Shown here: positions 12,197-23,865 of the stretch, one piece after another
Position numbering within the stretch: the first letter of the stretch is position 1
How the letters are laid out: each line of letters starts with the position of its first letter
Assembly: GCA_003586115.2 (NCBI GenBank)
Contig: QVOM02000112.1
Coordinates: 107,224,701-107,288,700 of the forward strand
Direction: 5' to 3'
Length of the DNA: 64,000 nt
From: Salvator merianae
Taxonomy: Eukaryota > Chordata > Lepidosauria > Squamata > Teiidae
Notes under the pieces: generated by a model
Told to the model about the DNA's origin: nothing
Database searches by the model: none
The model's input: the letters and a program-made list of their open reading frames with translations, nothing else
Program-made: the position numbers and the translations under genes

Positions 12197-12502
12197 GGCT
12201 GTTTCCAGACCGGCAAGAGGCAGCACGGAATATAAAAAAGATTGCACAATTGCTTCTTGTGGTGTCCTGCCAGACATGGGCAGCAAATCCCAGCATAGAG
12301 TGGCTTGCCTTCATGTCTGGTGAGGTGCATGGAAGTTGCGTTGCTGAGAACTTCCAGGAGCCCCCACTCCTGTTGTTGTTTTTTGTGTGCTTGTACGGCT
12401 CTGGGAAGTTCCCAGCAGGGTGACCTCGTATGCACCTTGTCAGAAGTGAAAGCAGGTAAGGCCGTCACAAGTTACATAGCATTGCTGCTGGATTTCCCGT
12501 GA
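12197..12502 (+). mobile_element. Family A element, copy 2, cut by a solo LTR
   Basis: GGCTGTTTCCAGACCGGCAAGAGGC is followed by the family A order: a GATTGCACAATTGCTTCTTG-like block, a CCTGCCAGACATGG block, and TTGCTGCTGGATTTCCC at the end. The sequence stops matching exactly where the LTR at 12503 begins. Confidence 0.65.
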
Positions 12503-12816
12503 TGTCAGTATTCACTAGCTTAGGCCATGTGTTTCCAGGCCTCAAAGAGTCAGGACACAGGCTTAGTAATAAAAGTTCTTGTTGCTTCTTTATTGGTGAT
12601 AATAGAATGCAAAGGATAATTGCAAGCAGTAGGCATGTAGCAGTTCCAAACCATTCTCCTTGTCCACACCTCCCTGTCTCAGTACCTGGTAGGCTGCTAG
12701 GCCTTCAGCATTCCAGCTAATCAAGGAGAAACTTTGGATCAGTGAGAAAAGCAAGCAGTTATGGCTGGGACATGAGAAGATGCAAAGATGGCTACACAGT
12801 GCCCAACATGCTGACA
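12503..12816 (-). mobile_element. Solo LTR, copy 1
   Basis: It starts TGTCAG and ends CTGACA, with flanking pentamers CGTGA and CATGA (one mismatch), the layout of an LTR insertion. The minus strand has AATAAAG in its 3' half. It is closely similar along its length to 50503-50837. No internal retroviral or Gypsy region is attached. Confidence 0.7.
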
Positions 12817-12989
12817 CATGACAAGCCTTGTTATGTGTTTTCTCTGTGTTTTCTCTGTGTTGAGAAGACCATAGTGTAGTGCCTGAGGGAACATGGGGCT
12901 TAGCTCATGTTCAGAAGTAGCTTCTATCAAGGAAGCCCTGAAGTTGGCATACCAGTCATAGACTGAAGTAGGCCACAAATGGGGCACAA

Positions 12990-13205
12990 AATTTTGCACT
13001 TGGCCTTACTTCCCAGATTTGAGGCTCTGTGGCATACAGTATCTCCGTCTTCTCTGGTTTCAATTTTAATGTATTGGTCCACCAAGCAACTGATTGTCCT
13101 CTGAGCATCAGCATAATGATTATGCCTTTCTCCAAAACATTGAGCAGCTTAATATAGAGAGTCAGTAGTGTTGGGGCTAAAATAGGGTTCAGTGGTACCC
13201 CAAAT
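12990..13205 (-). mobile_element. L2/CR1-group LINE fragment, antisense
   Basis: The minus strand reads LKLKPEKTEILYA near 13045-13085, a reverse transcriptase motif of the L2/CR1 group. It is followed by sequence typical of the same region, including a complement of GGTTCAGTGGTACCCC. The fragment is short and decayed. Confidence 0.6.
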
Positions 13206-13329
13206 CATTACTAGCTTATGATTATGGATAGTTTAAGAATTGATTGGAAAGATTCATGGAGGTCAGGTGTATCAATGGCTACTGCAGTGGATGCCCAGGT
13301 ACCACCTCCAGGTTGGAAAGATAGGCAGG

Positions 13330-13500
13330 ATGCCTCTAAAGGCCATTTGCAAGAAGTCAAGAGCAGGTGAAGGTTTTGCCTTCCTCTTCTGCTTGAGATG
13401 CCCAGAAGCAATTGGTGGGCAACAGTGTGAGGCAAGCTGCTGGCTAGATGGGCCATGGCCTGATCCGACAGGACTCCTCTTACATTCTTATGTTCTTAAG
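13330..13500 (+). mobile_element. LINE/SINE tail with TTATGTTCTTA end
   Basis: CTGGCTAGATGGGCCATGG, CTGATCCGACAGGACTCCTC and TTACATTCTTATGTTCTTA form a widespread reptile 3' tail. Which LINE or SINE it belongs to was not determined. Confidence 0.5.
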
Positions 13501-14376
13501 GGCTGTGGGTGTCCATGTAATCTGGGTCTGGGTTTCTATACCTGAAGTAGTTGCCTAGAAAAAGAAATAATATTGTTGAGCTTTGTTTGGTCAAGCGCAG
13601 CAAGAATAGTCATTTTCATGCTATTTTATTAGTACCATTTTACCAGATGGTTATCTTCTGTTATGGCATTTGTAAGTCACCTTGAGGCACATGTAAAGTA
13701 TCTATAAAATCTAACAGTAATCTGATCTATTCTGGGAACTAAAATGTTATCTTGTTTTATTTATAAACATGGTCTTTGAAGTATTCCTTTTAATCTTTTT
13801 GTACATCTATAAATACAACTTGTTCTAATTCTTGAAAACCTTTTGATCAATTTTTAGAATCCTTTCTTCTCTTGCAAATATGAATTGAATCATGGTTGAA
13901 TCCTTCTATATAAGATGAGAAGTCCTTTCATTACAAGCATTCTTCTTCAGTTGTGCCTGTTACTTATTTAAGAAGCAGCTCATTTTTTTCTTCCAAATGT
14001 TTTAACTGACTTTTATGGGGCTGGGGGAGCATATTTTCTTCTTCCTTTATGTTGCAGTAAGCAACCTAGGGCCCTCCTGATGTGAATCCTAAACCCCATC
14101 AGGCCTCCCCAGAAGCCCTGAACTTCTTACCATATCTGTAAAGTAGGAATAATTTGTAAAAAAAAAAAAGTCTAGGCGATAATGATGTCAGGAGCTTGTT
14201 CTTGGTAAATAGAAATTGATGTTAATGGAATAAATCCTTAAAGGTACCAATATTCTGAAATTCAAAACCAAACTGCCATAGTGGCTACCTTCCTCCTAAT
14301 TAGATTCAGTGCAGAATCTGACAAGTCTGGAAAACAAACCAGAGCTCTTCCATTTTTAATAGCTGTATAGAAGAAC
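13501..14376. other. Unassigned intronic DNA
   Basis: No gene or repeat was recognised; there is an A-run at 14158-14169. Confidence 0.4.
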
Positions 14377-14525
14377 TGGTTGTAGCTTGGTAGCAGAGTG
14401 AACTGATCCCCAGCCTCTCCCCAGAAGTAGGCAGTGATGTAGGCCACCTCTGTATTTTTGGCCAAAAAAACTGCATAGAGATTGTCATATAAGTCAGCCA
14501 GAAGTCAGATGGTACCCAACACAGA
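14377..14525 (+). mobile_element. Sauria-type tRNA SINE, degenerate
   Basis: GATCCCCAGCCTCTCCCC is followed by AGAAGTAGGCAGTGATGTAG and CCACCTCTGTATTTTTGGCC, matching the copy at 59351-59550 block for block. The A-box region is too decayed to judge. Confidence 0.6.
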
Positions 14526-15044
14526 TAGAAGGTGAGTTTCAACAGGAATAGCTTGTAATTCAGGCAGTAGTTACTTCCAACTATTTAAGCATGTGGGAAC
14601 CATGGCCTTTTTTCAGTTTGGCAGCTCTAAGGGTACCTAAACCCCACCTGGGTAAAATTGGCTGTGAAAAGGACTTCTGTTTATTTGTATCAGCTTTTTG
14701 GACCATAGAGGCCACTGTACTCCCAAGAAAGGGCTGGACATAAACAGGGTTTCACTGGGGTGGATTTCAGGCCTCAGCTCCTCTGTATCAACACCCCAGC
14801 GCTGCTACTTTGGTGGAGAGCTGTTAGTTGAAACAGTACCTGGCAGAATTAAATGGTTCAGTGGCAGTAAACAGCAGTGCCTCAGCCAAAGCTGATGGTG
14901 CAGCTGCAAGTAAGAAGAAGAAAACTTTTTAATATTCCTGCTTTGGGCTGTATTAGGTCACAGACCAAATCTAGTTTGCCATGTGAAGTTATCTTGTTCT
15001 TTATTACTTCTAATGCTGCCCACATGATTTGTGGCTAGTTAGCT

Positions 15045-15300
15045 AAGTCAAAGTAAAGATACTCTTGAATCAAGCATGACTCCTGGTGACTATATGAACA
15101 TATCCATGCAGATTTCTTGGCAACACCGTGGAAGTGGTTTGCCATGCCCTTATTTTTTGTTGCTGCTTTAACTTTTAAGACTAGATAGCAGCAGTGGGAT
15201 CTCCTGGTGGTCTGCCATCCAAGTACTGGCCAGATTTAATTCTATTTAATGTTTTGAAATGAACCAGGCTTGGTTAGGTGCTGCTAACTACTACATCAGA
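15045..15300 (-). mobile_element. 5S rRNA-derived SINE, antisense
   Basis: CTCCTGGTGACTATATGAA, GTGGAAGTGGTTTGCCATGC and GGTCTGCCATCCAAGTACTG appear in order. The last is the complement of the 5S rRNA segment containing AGTACTTGGATGGGAGACC. This matches squamate SINEs with a 5S-related head. Confidence 0.6.
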
Positions 15301-17060
15301 ACAAATCTTAATCAGTGGTACTGTGCAGCTAGAGAAAACAAGTTGGTGTTTAGACTTGTAATTTTAAAAGAGTACTAAATTAATTTCTGATTGTTGCCAG
15401 TGGCCACTATTCTTGTGTATCCTTCTGCATAAGATTAAAGTTATTTTTAGCATGTTGAGTCTGCTAGTGGAGTGGGTAATCCTACTGTGCTGAACAAAAA
15501 TAGTCCAAGATCGTGCTATCAATAGTAACTGAAGACTGTTTGGAAAGTACTTTGTTAATTACATTGTTGGTTGTAGGCCTGTTATCTCATAAACCCATGC
15601 TAGAGCCAACATTAAGGGCCAGACACAATAAACCATAAATGACTAGGCGGAAAAAGATGCAACATATTTCACAGCGTGTAGAACAGAAAATCGTAATATT
15701 TGATCAAAGCAGGAAACACATTTTCTCAAATCTCATTAGCAGACAGATCTTCACATGATACAGGCAAATTGGAGAAATTCCCTTCAGAGTCTAGATACAG
15801 TAGACTGATAATGCAAAGGAAAGAATCTCTTCAGCTTCCTGATTGTTTCTGGTATCTAGGAGGAAGCCAACAAACTCACAGGTTTCTCTTGCATCTGTCG
15901 TTAGTCAAACTAGTATTGCTTACTCATTGCTTTCCTGTGTAGGACAAAGCTGCCATGATCTAATCTCTAATCCTTGCAGTAATTCAATATTTAATTGATA
16001 CAGGAATATTGCAAATAATCTGATAAACTGCGCACTGAAAGGGCTTTTTACAAACATGGCTAGAACAGAAATAGCTGTCTTGCTGAATGGTAAGATAAAT
16101 ATATTTTTAAAAACCTTAAAATCTAATTGCTCTTTTGGTTTCCTTCTCTTTTGAGCTTATAATTAGCATTAATATTTGCTACTCTACGATACTTATTCTT
16201 CTAAGGCAGCGTACCAGCAGTATTATATACATTTTCATAATATATATTCCAGAACACGTGATCTTTCGATTGGATTAATCCCTTTAAGTTTTGTAGTGCT
16301 GTACTTATGCAGTAAGATACCGTCTTCTCTCAAACTTAGGTTTTGTGATATTTCTTTTTCTGGAAGATGAGCACAATGCTAGAGTTTTCTGTCTTGCCAT
16401 TACATGCCAGTGGTGGATTTTCTGCCAACCATTAACCATGCAGCATTTCTTTGAAATTCATTGTGCTTTCTATTCTTCTGTGTTCAAACTATTATAATCC
16501 ATGAAAAATTCTAGCGTTCTGGATGTCTATAAATGAACCCGAACTTCAGGACAAATGCTTTCTTGACATTCACATGATGCCAGAAATTTTACTCTTCAAA
16601 AAGGGCACATGAGAAATTTTCTGTAACAAAATTCAGGTTGATTCACAGCAAATTTCAGAAGCGTTTGTTAAAGATATTCTATTTCCCTTATGTATCTGGG
16701 TGAGGGGTTTGGGGGGGTTAGCCAGGTGCAGTAAAAATGCTGGTATCTGACTATACATGGGCCAGGGCTGGCAGATAGGCCTGACTCTATGTCAGGTGCC
16801 TGTGAGTACGTCCCCCCGCCAAAAAAAAAGGGCTGGCTCTGTCTGTGCGTGATATAATGATGCACACATCTGGGTATTTCAATGGCACAAGACAGACTAG
16901 GCTATTTGCTAGTACAGGCTGGACTCAGACCTATATATAGTCCTATCCATTTTACATATGTTCACAGTCTACCAACCTTTATCTGTCTATGAGGAAGACA
17001 AAAAGTACTTGGGAATGCCAACAGAGCCCTGACAGGTGTTAGTACCTACCCAACCTTGAT
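15301..17060. other. Unassigned intronic DNA
   Basis: About 1.8 kb, mostly AT-rich; a G-run and an A-run occur at 16709-16717 and 16823-16831. No gene or repeat was recognised. Confidence 0.35.
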
Positions 17061-17140
17061 TTATTTCAAAAAGTTAAGCCTGGTTGGACCTGGTTAGTAC
17101 TTGGATAGGAGACCACCTGGAAATTCCGGGATAGTTGACT
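17061..17140 (+). mobile_element. 5S rRNA-derived sequence
   Basis: AAGTTAAGCCTGGTTGGACC is followed by TGGTTAGTACTTGGATAGGA and GACCACCTGGAAATTCCGGG. This follows the second half of 5S rRNA closely, including the internal control region. The first half is missing, so it is SINE or pseudogene material and not a functional 5S gene. Confidence 0.65.
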
Positions 17141-17189
17141 AGACAGGTAGTTGAAAAATAATCCCTATAAGGAGGCAGTGCTAAACCTC

Positions 17190-17295
17190 TTCACTGTTTA
17201 TTTTATTTATTTATTTGCATTTTTATCTCACCCTGTACCCAAAGATCTCAGGGCAAGTTAAAGCAATAAAAACATAATGTAAAATGAACGTACTG
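17190..17295. repeat. Dispersed lizard repeat (TTTATTTATT ... CTCAGGG type)
   Basis: TTTATTTATTTATTTGCATT is followed by ATCTCACCCTGTACC, GATCTCAGGGCAAG and an AATAAAAACATAA run. It is the best preserved copy of the type in the window. The class is unresolved. Confidence 0.5.
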
Positions 17296-17305
17296 AAAAC
17301 AATAA

Positions 17306-17400
17306 CAGTGGCCCTTTCTGCACTTGGCTTTATTCTGGATTATATCCCGGAATAGGGACCTGCTATCCACACGCTAGTGCAGATTATAGCAGGCCCCAGG
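17306..17400. mobile_element. Family C foldback element, left arm
   Basis: CAGTGGCCCTTTCTGCACTT is followed by TTATTCTGGATTATATCCCG and GAATAGGGACCTGC. These match the left arms at 56419 and 57893. The right arm is lost. Confidence 0.6.
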
Positions 17401-18041
17401 TGGCAATGGAAACAGCAGTCCCAATACCCTTTTAGTCAGTATTGCAGTGGGAAGGGAACAGGTCAGAAAAGAGTGCGATTTCCACCCAGTGCTATTGAGG
17501 CTGCTAGACTGTATTTATCAGTAGATTTAATTATGTTTTCTGCCAGGGGGCAGCCGCTTGCCCATACCTTGTTAGGTTCAGACATCACTTTTACACATGG
17601 TGATTGCTGCCACCAGAATGGAACCCTAATCTGAGAAAGGGTACACCCGTGGCAAAGAAATAGTGCTTTGGAATCTTACCTCATTTTGAATCTGAGTTTT
17701 CCCTAGGTTTTGTCCACTAGAATTTGATATATATATAATATATATACTCTTTTATACATACACTCTGCATTTATTTATTATAACAGATACTATTTCCAAG
17801 ATTCAACACATTTATTATTAAGCCATCCCTTAAAGAGGTATGCTGTTGTTGTGTAGGGGGTTATTCTACTTTTTTGAACATATTGTTTTTTTCTGTTGCA
17901 TCTTGAAAAACTACATAATGCAAATTTCACAGGATTACATTAGTAAAGTTATGCTAACTTTTTTGCGGGGGGATATGTTTTATTAAAACCTTCTAAAAAA
18001 ATGAGCAAGTATATTAATTTTTCTTTTCTTTTTTTTTTTAG
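17401..18041. other. ZDHHC20: Intron end before ZDHHC20 exon 2
   Basis: No gene or repeat was recognised apart from a short AT dinucleotide run at 17729-17749. The last 30 bases are T-rich and serve as the polypyrimidine tract of exon 2. Confidence 0.5.
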
Positions 18042-18068
18042 TTACAATTACCTCAACTGCAGAAAAAG
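18042..18068 (+). CDS. ZDHHC20: ZDHHC20 exon 2 (27-base microexon)
   Basis: The exon follows a long T-rich tract ending in AG and is followed by GTAGGA. It encodes TITSTAEK flanked by split valine codons, so both bounding introns are phase 1. It forms the short loop between TM1 and TM2. The matching human loop is three residues longer and differs in sequence. Support comes from phase agreement with exon 3, the position before VVYLV, and the total length: 42 missing residues fits human exon 1 plus those three residues. Confidence 0.75.
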
Positions 18069-18599
18069 GTAGGAATATTTCTTTATGTATTTTTTTTTCT
18101 TCTGGGAGCATGTTATATATCTGAGATTTAGCATTAGTCATACTAGATTGTCAGGATGGCCTTTTGTTAGATTTTGGAAATTCTGTTTTAGATTTATCAG
18201 TACATATTTCCGTTATTCTCCATTTCTGAATATCGCTTACTGTACAGGTCTGATCTTCCTTACTGATTTCTCCTTTTAATGTGCCTGTCAGAATGCTACC
18301 TATAATTACAACCCTCTCTTTGTTGGACTAAACAGCTATCAAGCTCTTAAAATGGGAGTGAGCAGTCAGAGACAAAAGTGTTTAATTTGCTGGACATGTA
18401 TTCGGAAACCCTTGACAAGTTGGTCAGTAAAATATGTCCCTGAGGAGTCTGACAGACACTTCTGCCCATTTTTAAGTTGAACCACTGCTAATACATGTCA
18501 GTCGCAGTATTGATTTATTTTGTCAAGAGGTTCACAGTAAACTGTCTGCTTGCCTTATATTAAAAATTAACATTCCTTTTAAACCAGAGTTTTATTTAT

Positions 18600-19062
18600 T
18601 AGGTGTAGTAGAGGGCAACTTTGATAACATTAATGTTTTAATTTGTTATATGGTAACTGCAGCTAGAATTGTTTATGCACAAAAATGGAAAGATAATAAA
18701 ATATCCATGGTAGATGCGTGGTTGATTAAAATAATGGACCTTACTGAGATGACTAAATAGACAAACTTACTGAAAAGTAAGGCTGTGGATAAGTTTGATA
18801 AAACTGGAAACCCTTTATTGACTTTCTACTAGAATTAGAAAATGAACTTGTTATTGCTGGATTTGAAGAATAAAGGGGAAAGAAGACATGTTGGAAGAAG
18901 AAGGGAATTGAGAAGACAGGAGGGACAAGAAATAAGAAATGCAAAAGAAACTTTTGAAGAAGGGGGGAAGCCAACATTTAATGAGTGAAGGCTATTTATA
19001 TTAATGTCTAATGATAGATATTATTCTAAAATAATAATAAAAAAGAAAATTTTAAAAAAAGT
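18600..19062 (+). mobile_element. L1 LINE ORF2 3' end
   Basis: The sense strand reads AARIVYAQKWKDNK, then AWLIKIMDLTEMTK and, after a stop, further decayed codons. This is the conserved carboxyl end of L1 ORF2. It finishes in an A-rich tail at 19026-19062. It has internal stops and is inactive. It lies in the intron after exon 2, in the gene's sense direction. Confidence 0.7.
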
Positions 19063-19248
19063 AAGGTGCTTCCTTACACTTACACTGCCTGAGACATTGG
19101 GTGGAACAAGGGGAAAAAAATCCACATGAAGCACAAAATTTAGGAAGAGAAAATGCATCTTTAGAAGGCGCTCCTTAATTTCTTTGCTTTTAAGTCTTTG
19201 TTGCTTTATTGCAAGAATTTTATGCTGCCTGTGCTTGCTATAACTAAG

Positions 19249-19414
19249 GGTGATTCCATACTGGCCAGTATATCGGACCAGCAAGCAGACTAGAAACTTC
19301 CTTCCCACACACTGGTGATCCTGCCCAGGGCCTCCCTTAGACCACACCAGTGTGTGGAAGGGAGGCTCTTAGTACGCCTGCTGGTCTGGTATGCCAGCCA
19401 GTGCAGAATCATCT
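19249..19414. mobile_element. Family D foldback element
   Basis: The left arm (TGATTCCATACTGGCCAGTA, then a CAGCAAGCAGACTAGAAAC block, then CCACACACTGGTG) is repeated inverted on the right, ending GCCAGTGCAGAATCA. Arms are about 70 bases. A single arm recurs at 60416-60485. Confidence 0.75.
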
Positions 19415-19833
19415 TAAATATCAGCAACACTGATTGACAGGAAGTGTCTGCCAGGTTAACTGTCATGGTATCTAATAATATTAGAAGTCAAGAAATGCCC
19501 TGTGGCTCGTGTAGTATAGCAACCTGTTCTCACAGTGGCAATCAGTTGGGTATGGAATTCCACAGGCAAGACATAAGTACAGTATACACTTTGCCCTGCT
19601 TCCAAGTCTCCCAGTAGCTGGCCTTCGGAGATCACCAATAAAAAGCTTTGAGAATTGTAGAATATTTTCCATTTCCCACAATCCCTAGGAAATGGAATAT
19701 GTAATTTAACTAGACAGCATCCACACATAGAAAAAAAAGGGGGGGAGGGCGGGGGAGCTTTGAGGTAATGGCATCTGCTTGCTAATGCCTCTGATTCACA
19801 TTAAAAGCCAGAAAAGGCACTTCTAGAGTGCAT
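19415..19833. other. Unassigned intronic DNA, possible SINE-like piece
   Basis: The stretch 19490-19650 (TGCCCTGTGGCTCG ... GGCAAGACATAAGTACAGTA) resembles a lizard SINE tail, but weakly. A G-rich run is at 19738-19755. Confidence 0.3.
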
Positions 19834-19946
19834 TCTTTGGCCTTTAATGTGGTTCATATGGGGTGTGGGAACACCAGCGTCCACATGCTACCACTTCTAA
19901 GCCACTGTTGAGCTGCTTTTTAAAATGCGTATCGATGCAGCATTAG
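19834..19946 (+). repeat. Dispersed repeat, pair with 32650-32758
   Basis: CATTCTTTGGCCTTTAATGT is followed by CCACATGCTACCACTTCTAAGCC and GAGCTGCTTTTTAAAATGCG, then GATGCAGC. The complement of 32650-32758 carries the same blocks in the same order. It is probably an end of a DNA transposon. Confidence 0.6.
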
Positions 19947-21465
19947 TTAGTTAAGCCTATGGATTTCCCTGATTCAGATTTTTAGGTGCTAGTTAGAAAC
20001 ATTGCCAAATTTTGTGCCTAACTATATAAAGTGGTCCTTTAGATATATATTCTTATGCTTGCTGTTAATCCTGTGTGGTTTTATTGCTATTACCGCTACT
20101 ACTACTTACAGTGCAGATAGTGCTAATGCAATTGCTGTGAGGTGCTCACTGCCACCCCATCTCCATTTTGGGTGGCAGCGGGCATCTTCTCCAGACAATG
20201 GGGGCATCTCCAACAGGTAAGTGGAGACGCAGCCCAAATCTGCTGTGTGACATTTGTGCCAACGCTATCTTATGCTGTGCTACAACTATAGAATAGGGCA
20301 CTTTTACATAATATGGATTCTACACATACCAAATTGCTGTCTCTAAAAGCGGGTTTTCATAGTATTTCTTAAAATTGCCTTCTTGGGAAAACTGCTGTGT
20401 TAGGATGCTCATGTGCAAATGTAGACACCTGAATTCAAAGTTTAGGTCAGGTATTTAAAATGGTTGGCATTCAGGAATAATTAATTGCCAACCTGAGATT
20501 AGCTTGTTTATGTTCTTAAACTTTCAGTCTTCATCAGCTTGGCAAAGTAGGTCAACACTTTTCCCCACGTCGGTATGAGAATGTGACAGAAGTAACATTA
20601 AATATTCAGTACTATGCGACATTCCCCCTCCCTCCAGTGGCCCACAGCCCACCTCCGATACAGAAAGTGATTTCTTTCACCATTCCTAAAATCTTTTGCT
20701 CCTTGATTGACAGCATAACAACTCATGGATTTAGGATTCAACAGCAAGCCTTGTAATTAGTATTATATTAGCTTCTTAATTTAGCTTAAATGCCTGTTTA
20801 GGAAATCAGACTGGATTAGGCTACTAGAGGAACAGTAGAGCCAAAAAAAGAGAACTGCTAACTGCATCTGGCAGTACTGAAAATTTGGTGGGAACTTCTG
20901 AGAAGATTCTGTCCACCATGATCATCTTAGAATCTTTTCAAAGATTCTGCTTGTAGCCATAAGCAAGAAGGGATTGCAAAGAGATGAATGATGTAGTGGT
21001 GGGGAAATGAAATCTTGTACTTACATGCAATTCAGAGATGCAAAAGGCTGCCATTAACATTGTGAACTTATGTTTAAAGCTGTCTTGTGGTAAGATTCAT
21101 ACTGCACTGATGTAAGCCTTCGGTAAGCTCCAAGTGTGAGCAGAATCTTGGGCAACAGTAACCTAGCATATCCTATTTCTGTCCAGGGATAATAACAACT
21201 GCTTTGACAAGTGACATCAGCATTTCTACAGTTATGCCTTTTGCAACTTTTTTTTTAAAAAAATTGCAGGATTCAACTGCCTCTGTAGATACACAGGCTT
21301 CCATATGTGTTATGTTATAATAGTGTTTAGTTTAAAATGAATTTGATCTTAAAGAATAAGAGGCCCTTGTATTTCTCTAGCTTTGTATTTCTTTTATAAG
21401 GATAAATATGCCCTTTTTTATAGCTTCAAATATCCTTTGGGACTCAGCAGCAGGTGGCAAGCACC
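19947..21465. other. Unassigned intronic DNA
   Basis: No gene or repeat was recognised in about 1.5 kb. Confidence 0.4.
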
Positions 21466-21545
21466 TATCTCACCTTGCCTGAGCTTGAAAAGCTAAGCAG
21501 AATCAGGCACTTAATACTGGCAAAAGAGACTCCCAAGAGATCCCG
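21466..21545 (+). mobile_element. 5S rRNA-derived sequence, degenerate
   Basis: CTGAGCTTGAAAAGCTAAGC, AGAATCAGGCACTTAATACT and GAGACTCCCAAGAGA follow the order of 5S rRNA (GGAAGCTAAGCAGG ... TTAGTACTTGGATGGGAGACC) with many changes. Confidence 0.45.
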
Positions 21546-22127
21546 AGCTTGAGAAATTAGAAAAAGACGGTAGACAATAGGAAACAATAAATTACCTACA
21601 AAACTGCATGGATGTGTCCATGTGTACACTGGAACTAAAGTAAAAAGCATCCTTACATTTTTATATTCTTTGTAAATATAATTTACTTTCCAGTTATTTG
21701 CAAGCCATGTATTATCACTTTGATCATCAAAACAAACCATGGTTTAGCTTTGTAACTCAAATGAGGCAATGTATTGACATTTGTGGATTAGGTTTTTAAG
21801 AGACTATAAATTTAGACCTTGCTTTCACATATGTTTATCATATTCATATAGCCTTTTAAATTTATACATTTCAATATTTGATTTCCATTTAAAAATATTA
21901 TTTTTATCGACAATATTAGAACCTCTCCCCACACTAATATTAATAATGTGTCATTTTCCCAAACTAGCCTAAGTAGCATGTCATTTGTTGTTCTTATATA
22001 ATGTCTTTAATTTTGTTAATAAGATGGACAAACGGGTTATGCACATCTTAAGCTGTTGGAGTTTTATTATTTTTGCTATTTTAGCTGTATTCACTGAAAT
22101 CTTACGTATGTTTTGTTTTTATTGCAG
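21546..22127. other. ZDHHC20: Intron 2 end
   Basis: AT-rich with no repeat recognised. It ends in a T-rich tract and CAG as the acceptor of exon 3. Confidence 0.45.
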
Positions 22128-22222
22128 TTGTCTACCTTGTGATATTTCATCTGTCGTTTGTCATGTTTGTGTGGTCCTATTGGAAGACCATTTTTACATC
22201 TCCTGCTTCCCCTTCCAATGAG
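22128..22222 (+). CDS. ZDHHC20: ZDHHC20 exon 3 (TM2)
   Basis: The acceptor is TTTTTATTGCAG and the donor GAG|GTAAAT. After completing a split Val codon it encodes 31 residues, VYLVIFHLS through to PASPSNE, ending in phase 0. The FVMFVWSYWKTIF core is TM2, and the following TSPASPS is the start of the cytosolic linker. The TSPASPS ending matches ZDHHC20 rather than ZDHHC2 or ZDHHC15, whose corresponding residues differ. Confidence 0.96.
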
Positions 22223-22712
22223 GTAAATGTCAGTGTCGGCAAAGGGATGCCATTCTTACTGCAGGATTGTTTTTGCTACAGGTGCTTGCTTCAAAGTATG
22301 ATGTGGCTTGCTATTTTCATTGAATGAAAGTTGTAAGATTATTTTCTAAAATTAACCCATCAGTGTGGCTGACTTCTTCAGTTGTTCAAACATTCCATAT
22401 GTGGTAATACAGCAATGCAGTGTTTATGCTGAAGCCTTAGTCACTCAGTTTCTCTGTCTGGTATTTTGAAATACTGTAGAAACATACCAGATTGCTTGTG
22501 CGTACACAGATATCTTTATTATAACAACTTTCCATTTATGATTGGTAATGAATCTTGTACTTGTTTACATACCCTCCGGCATAATTATGACACCCCCAAA
22601 TCCCCCTACTTTTAACTAACCTGTCTTTTCAAGAGAAGGCAGTCATGGGTGAAGAACAACTTACTTAGGGAAGCAGGATGAGGCAGGAAAACTGCTGCTT
22701 TCATATGAGGTA

Positions 22713-22927
22713 GGGTGTGTTCAGACTAGGTATTTCAGTTGCCAGTGAGTCAGCAGCATTCTTTGCAGGCTTGGTATCTTGTTGACACAAAGAGGCTGTA
22801 CTACAGGTGAGCGATGAATCGGTTCAATGGATAACTGTGTTTAGAAGGGGTTTTTTTTTTGTGCGCCCAGGATTTGTTTGCTCCTTTTATTCAGGCAGTT
22901 TTAAAAATTGCTAGTCTGAACACACCC
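22713..22927. mobile_element. Short DNA transposon with 17-base perfect terminal repeats
   Basis: GGGTGTGTTCAGACTAG at the left is exactly complemented by CTAGTCTGAACACACCC at the right, enclosing 215 bases. No coding capacity is present. No clear target duplication was found, so the superfamily is not assigned. Confidence 0.7.
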
Positions 22928-23865
22928 ACAGTTCATTGCAAAAAGTAGCTGCTTGTCTTGCTGCTCCTCATATGAACTGCCACTCACCTATATCTGCCTG
23001 TTGTCAAGGTGGGGGGAGTGTCTTGGATTTTTGGAATGCATCAGAGACTCTGTGTTTAAGAATATTAGAGCATTTAGTTTTACATCTGCATCCAGCCTCT
23101 CTTCCAAAGTGCAAAGGTAGCAAGTATACAGTAGTTCACCTCTGCATTTAATCATCACAGTAACTCTTTGGTTAGACTGAGAGGAAGTATCACTTTCTGT
23201 ATACTCAGAAATATTCCAGATAGATGCGAGAATATCAGCAGACTACAGCTTTCTGTCCTCTGCCCTAAAAACCAGAATTACTTCAGCATAAGGGGTTCAA
23301 ATATTGTGATTCATGTAAATTATGCAGCACTGGTTGTAACAGTGGTGGTGGCAGTGGCAGTAGCAGTGGTGGTAACAGTAGCGGTCATAGTCCTTGGGGC
23401 TCTAGTGGTAGAGCTCACTCCTCCTAGGTGCAGATGCCAGGTTGAGCCATGGCTTATTTCTCCAAAGCAGATTCTCTTGTGCCTTGTGCCCTGTGCCCTT
23501 GTAGCCTGACAAATATTTGGGGTAGCTAAAACCAACCAGAGTTTGTTTATTTATTGCATTTATTTGTTGCCTCTTTCTCCTATTTTACATTTTGCTGTTT
23601 GTGTGGTCCCAGATGGTCATCTTTCTTGGCTTCTGATCATGGTTTATTGGCAGGAAAAAAGACTGTGTTTAGACTGCTGCCTTTGATTTGCATATTTAAA
23701 TAACCCATAGCTTCCATAAACAAACTGTGCTTTAGCAAATTTAACAAATCACCCTACATACTTTAAGCATGGATTGCTGCAAGGGTAGTCAATGCAGTGC
23801 CATCCACACATTGTCAGATTGCGACTTTTATAATCCAGTCTACATAGTTCCACCATGTCCTTTCT
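22928..23865. other. Intronic DNA with GTGGTA-type low-complexity run
   Basis: Positions 23340-23390 are an imperfect (GTGGYA)n tract. The following CTAGTGGTAGAGCTC ... CCAGGTTGAGCC looks like a decayed tRNA SINE head (A and B boxes). The rest is unassigned. Confidence 0.4.

Noticed and set aside
17061..17140. A functional 5S rRNA gene
   Set aside because: Only the second half is present and it carries several changes; it fits a SINE or pseudogene.
1..18041. ZDHHC20 exon 1
   Set aside because: No frame reads the expected TM1 block containing WSYYAY before a phase-1 donor; it is taken to lie outside the window.
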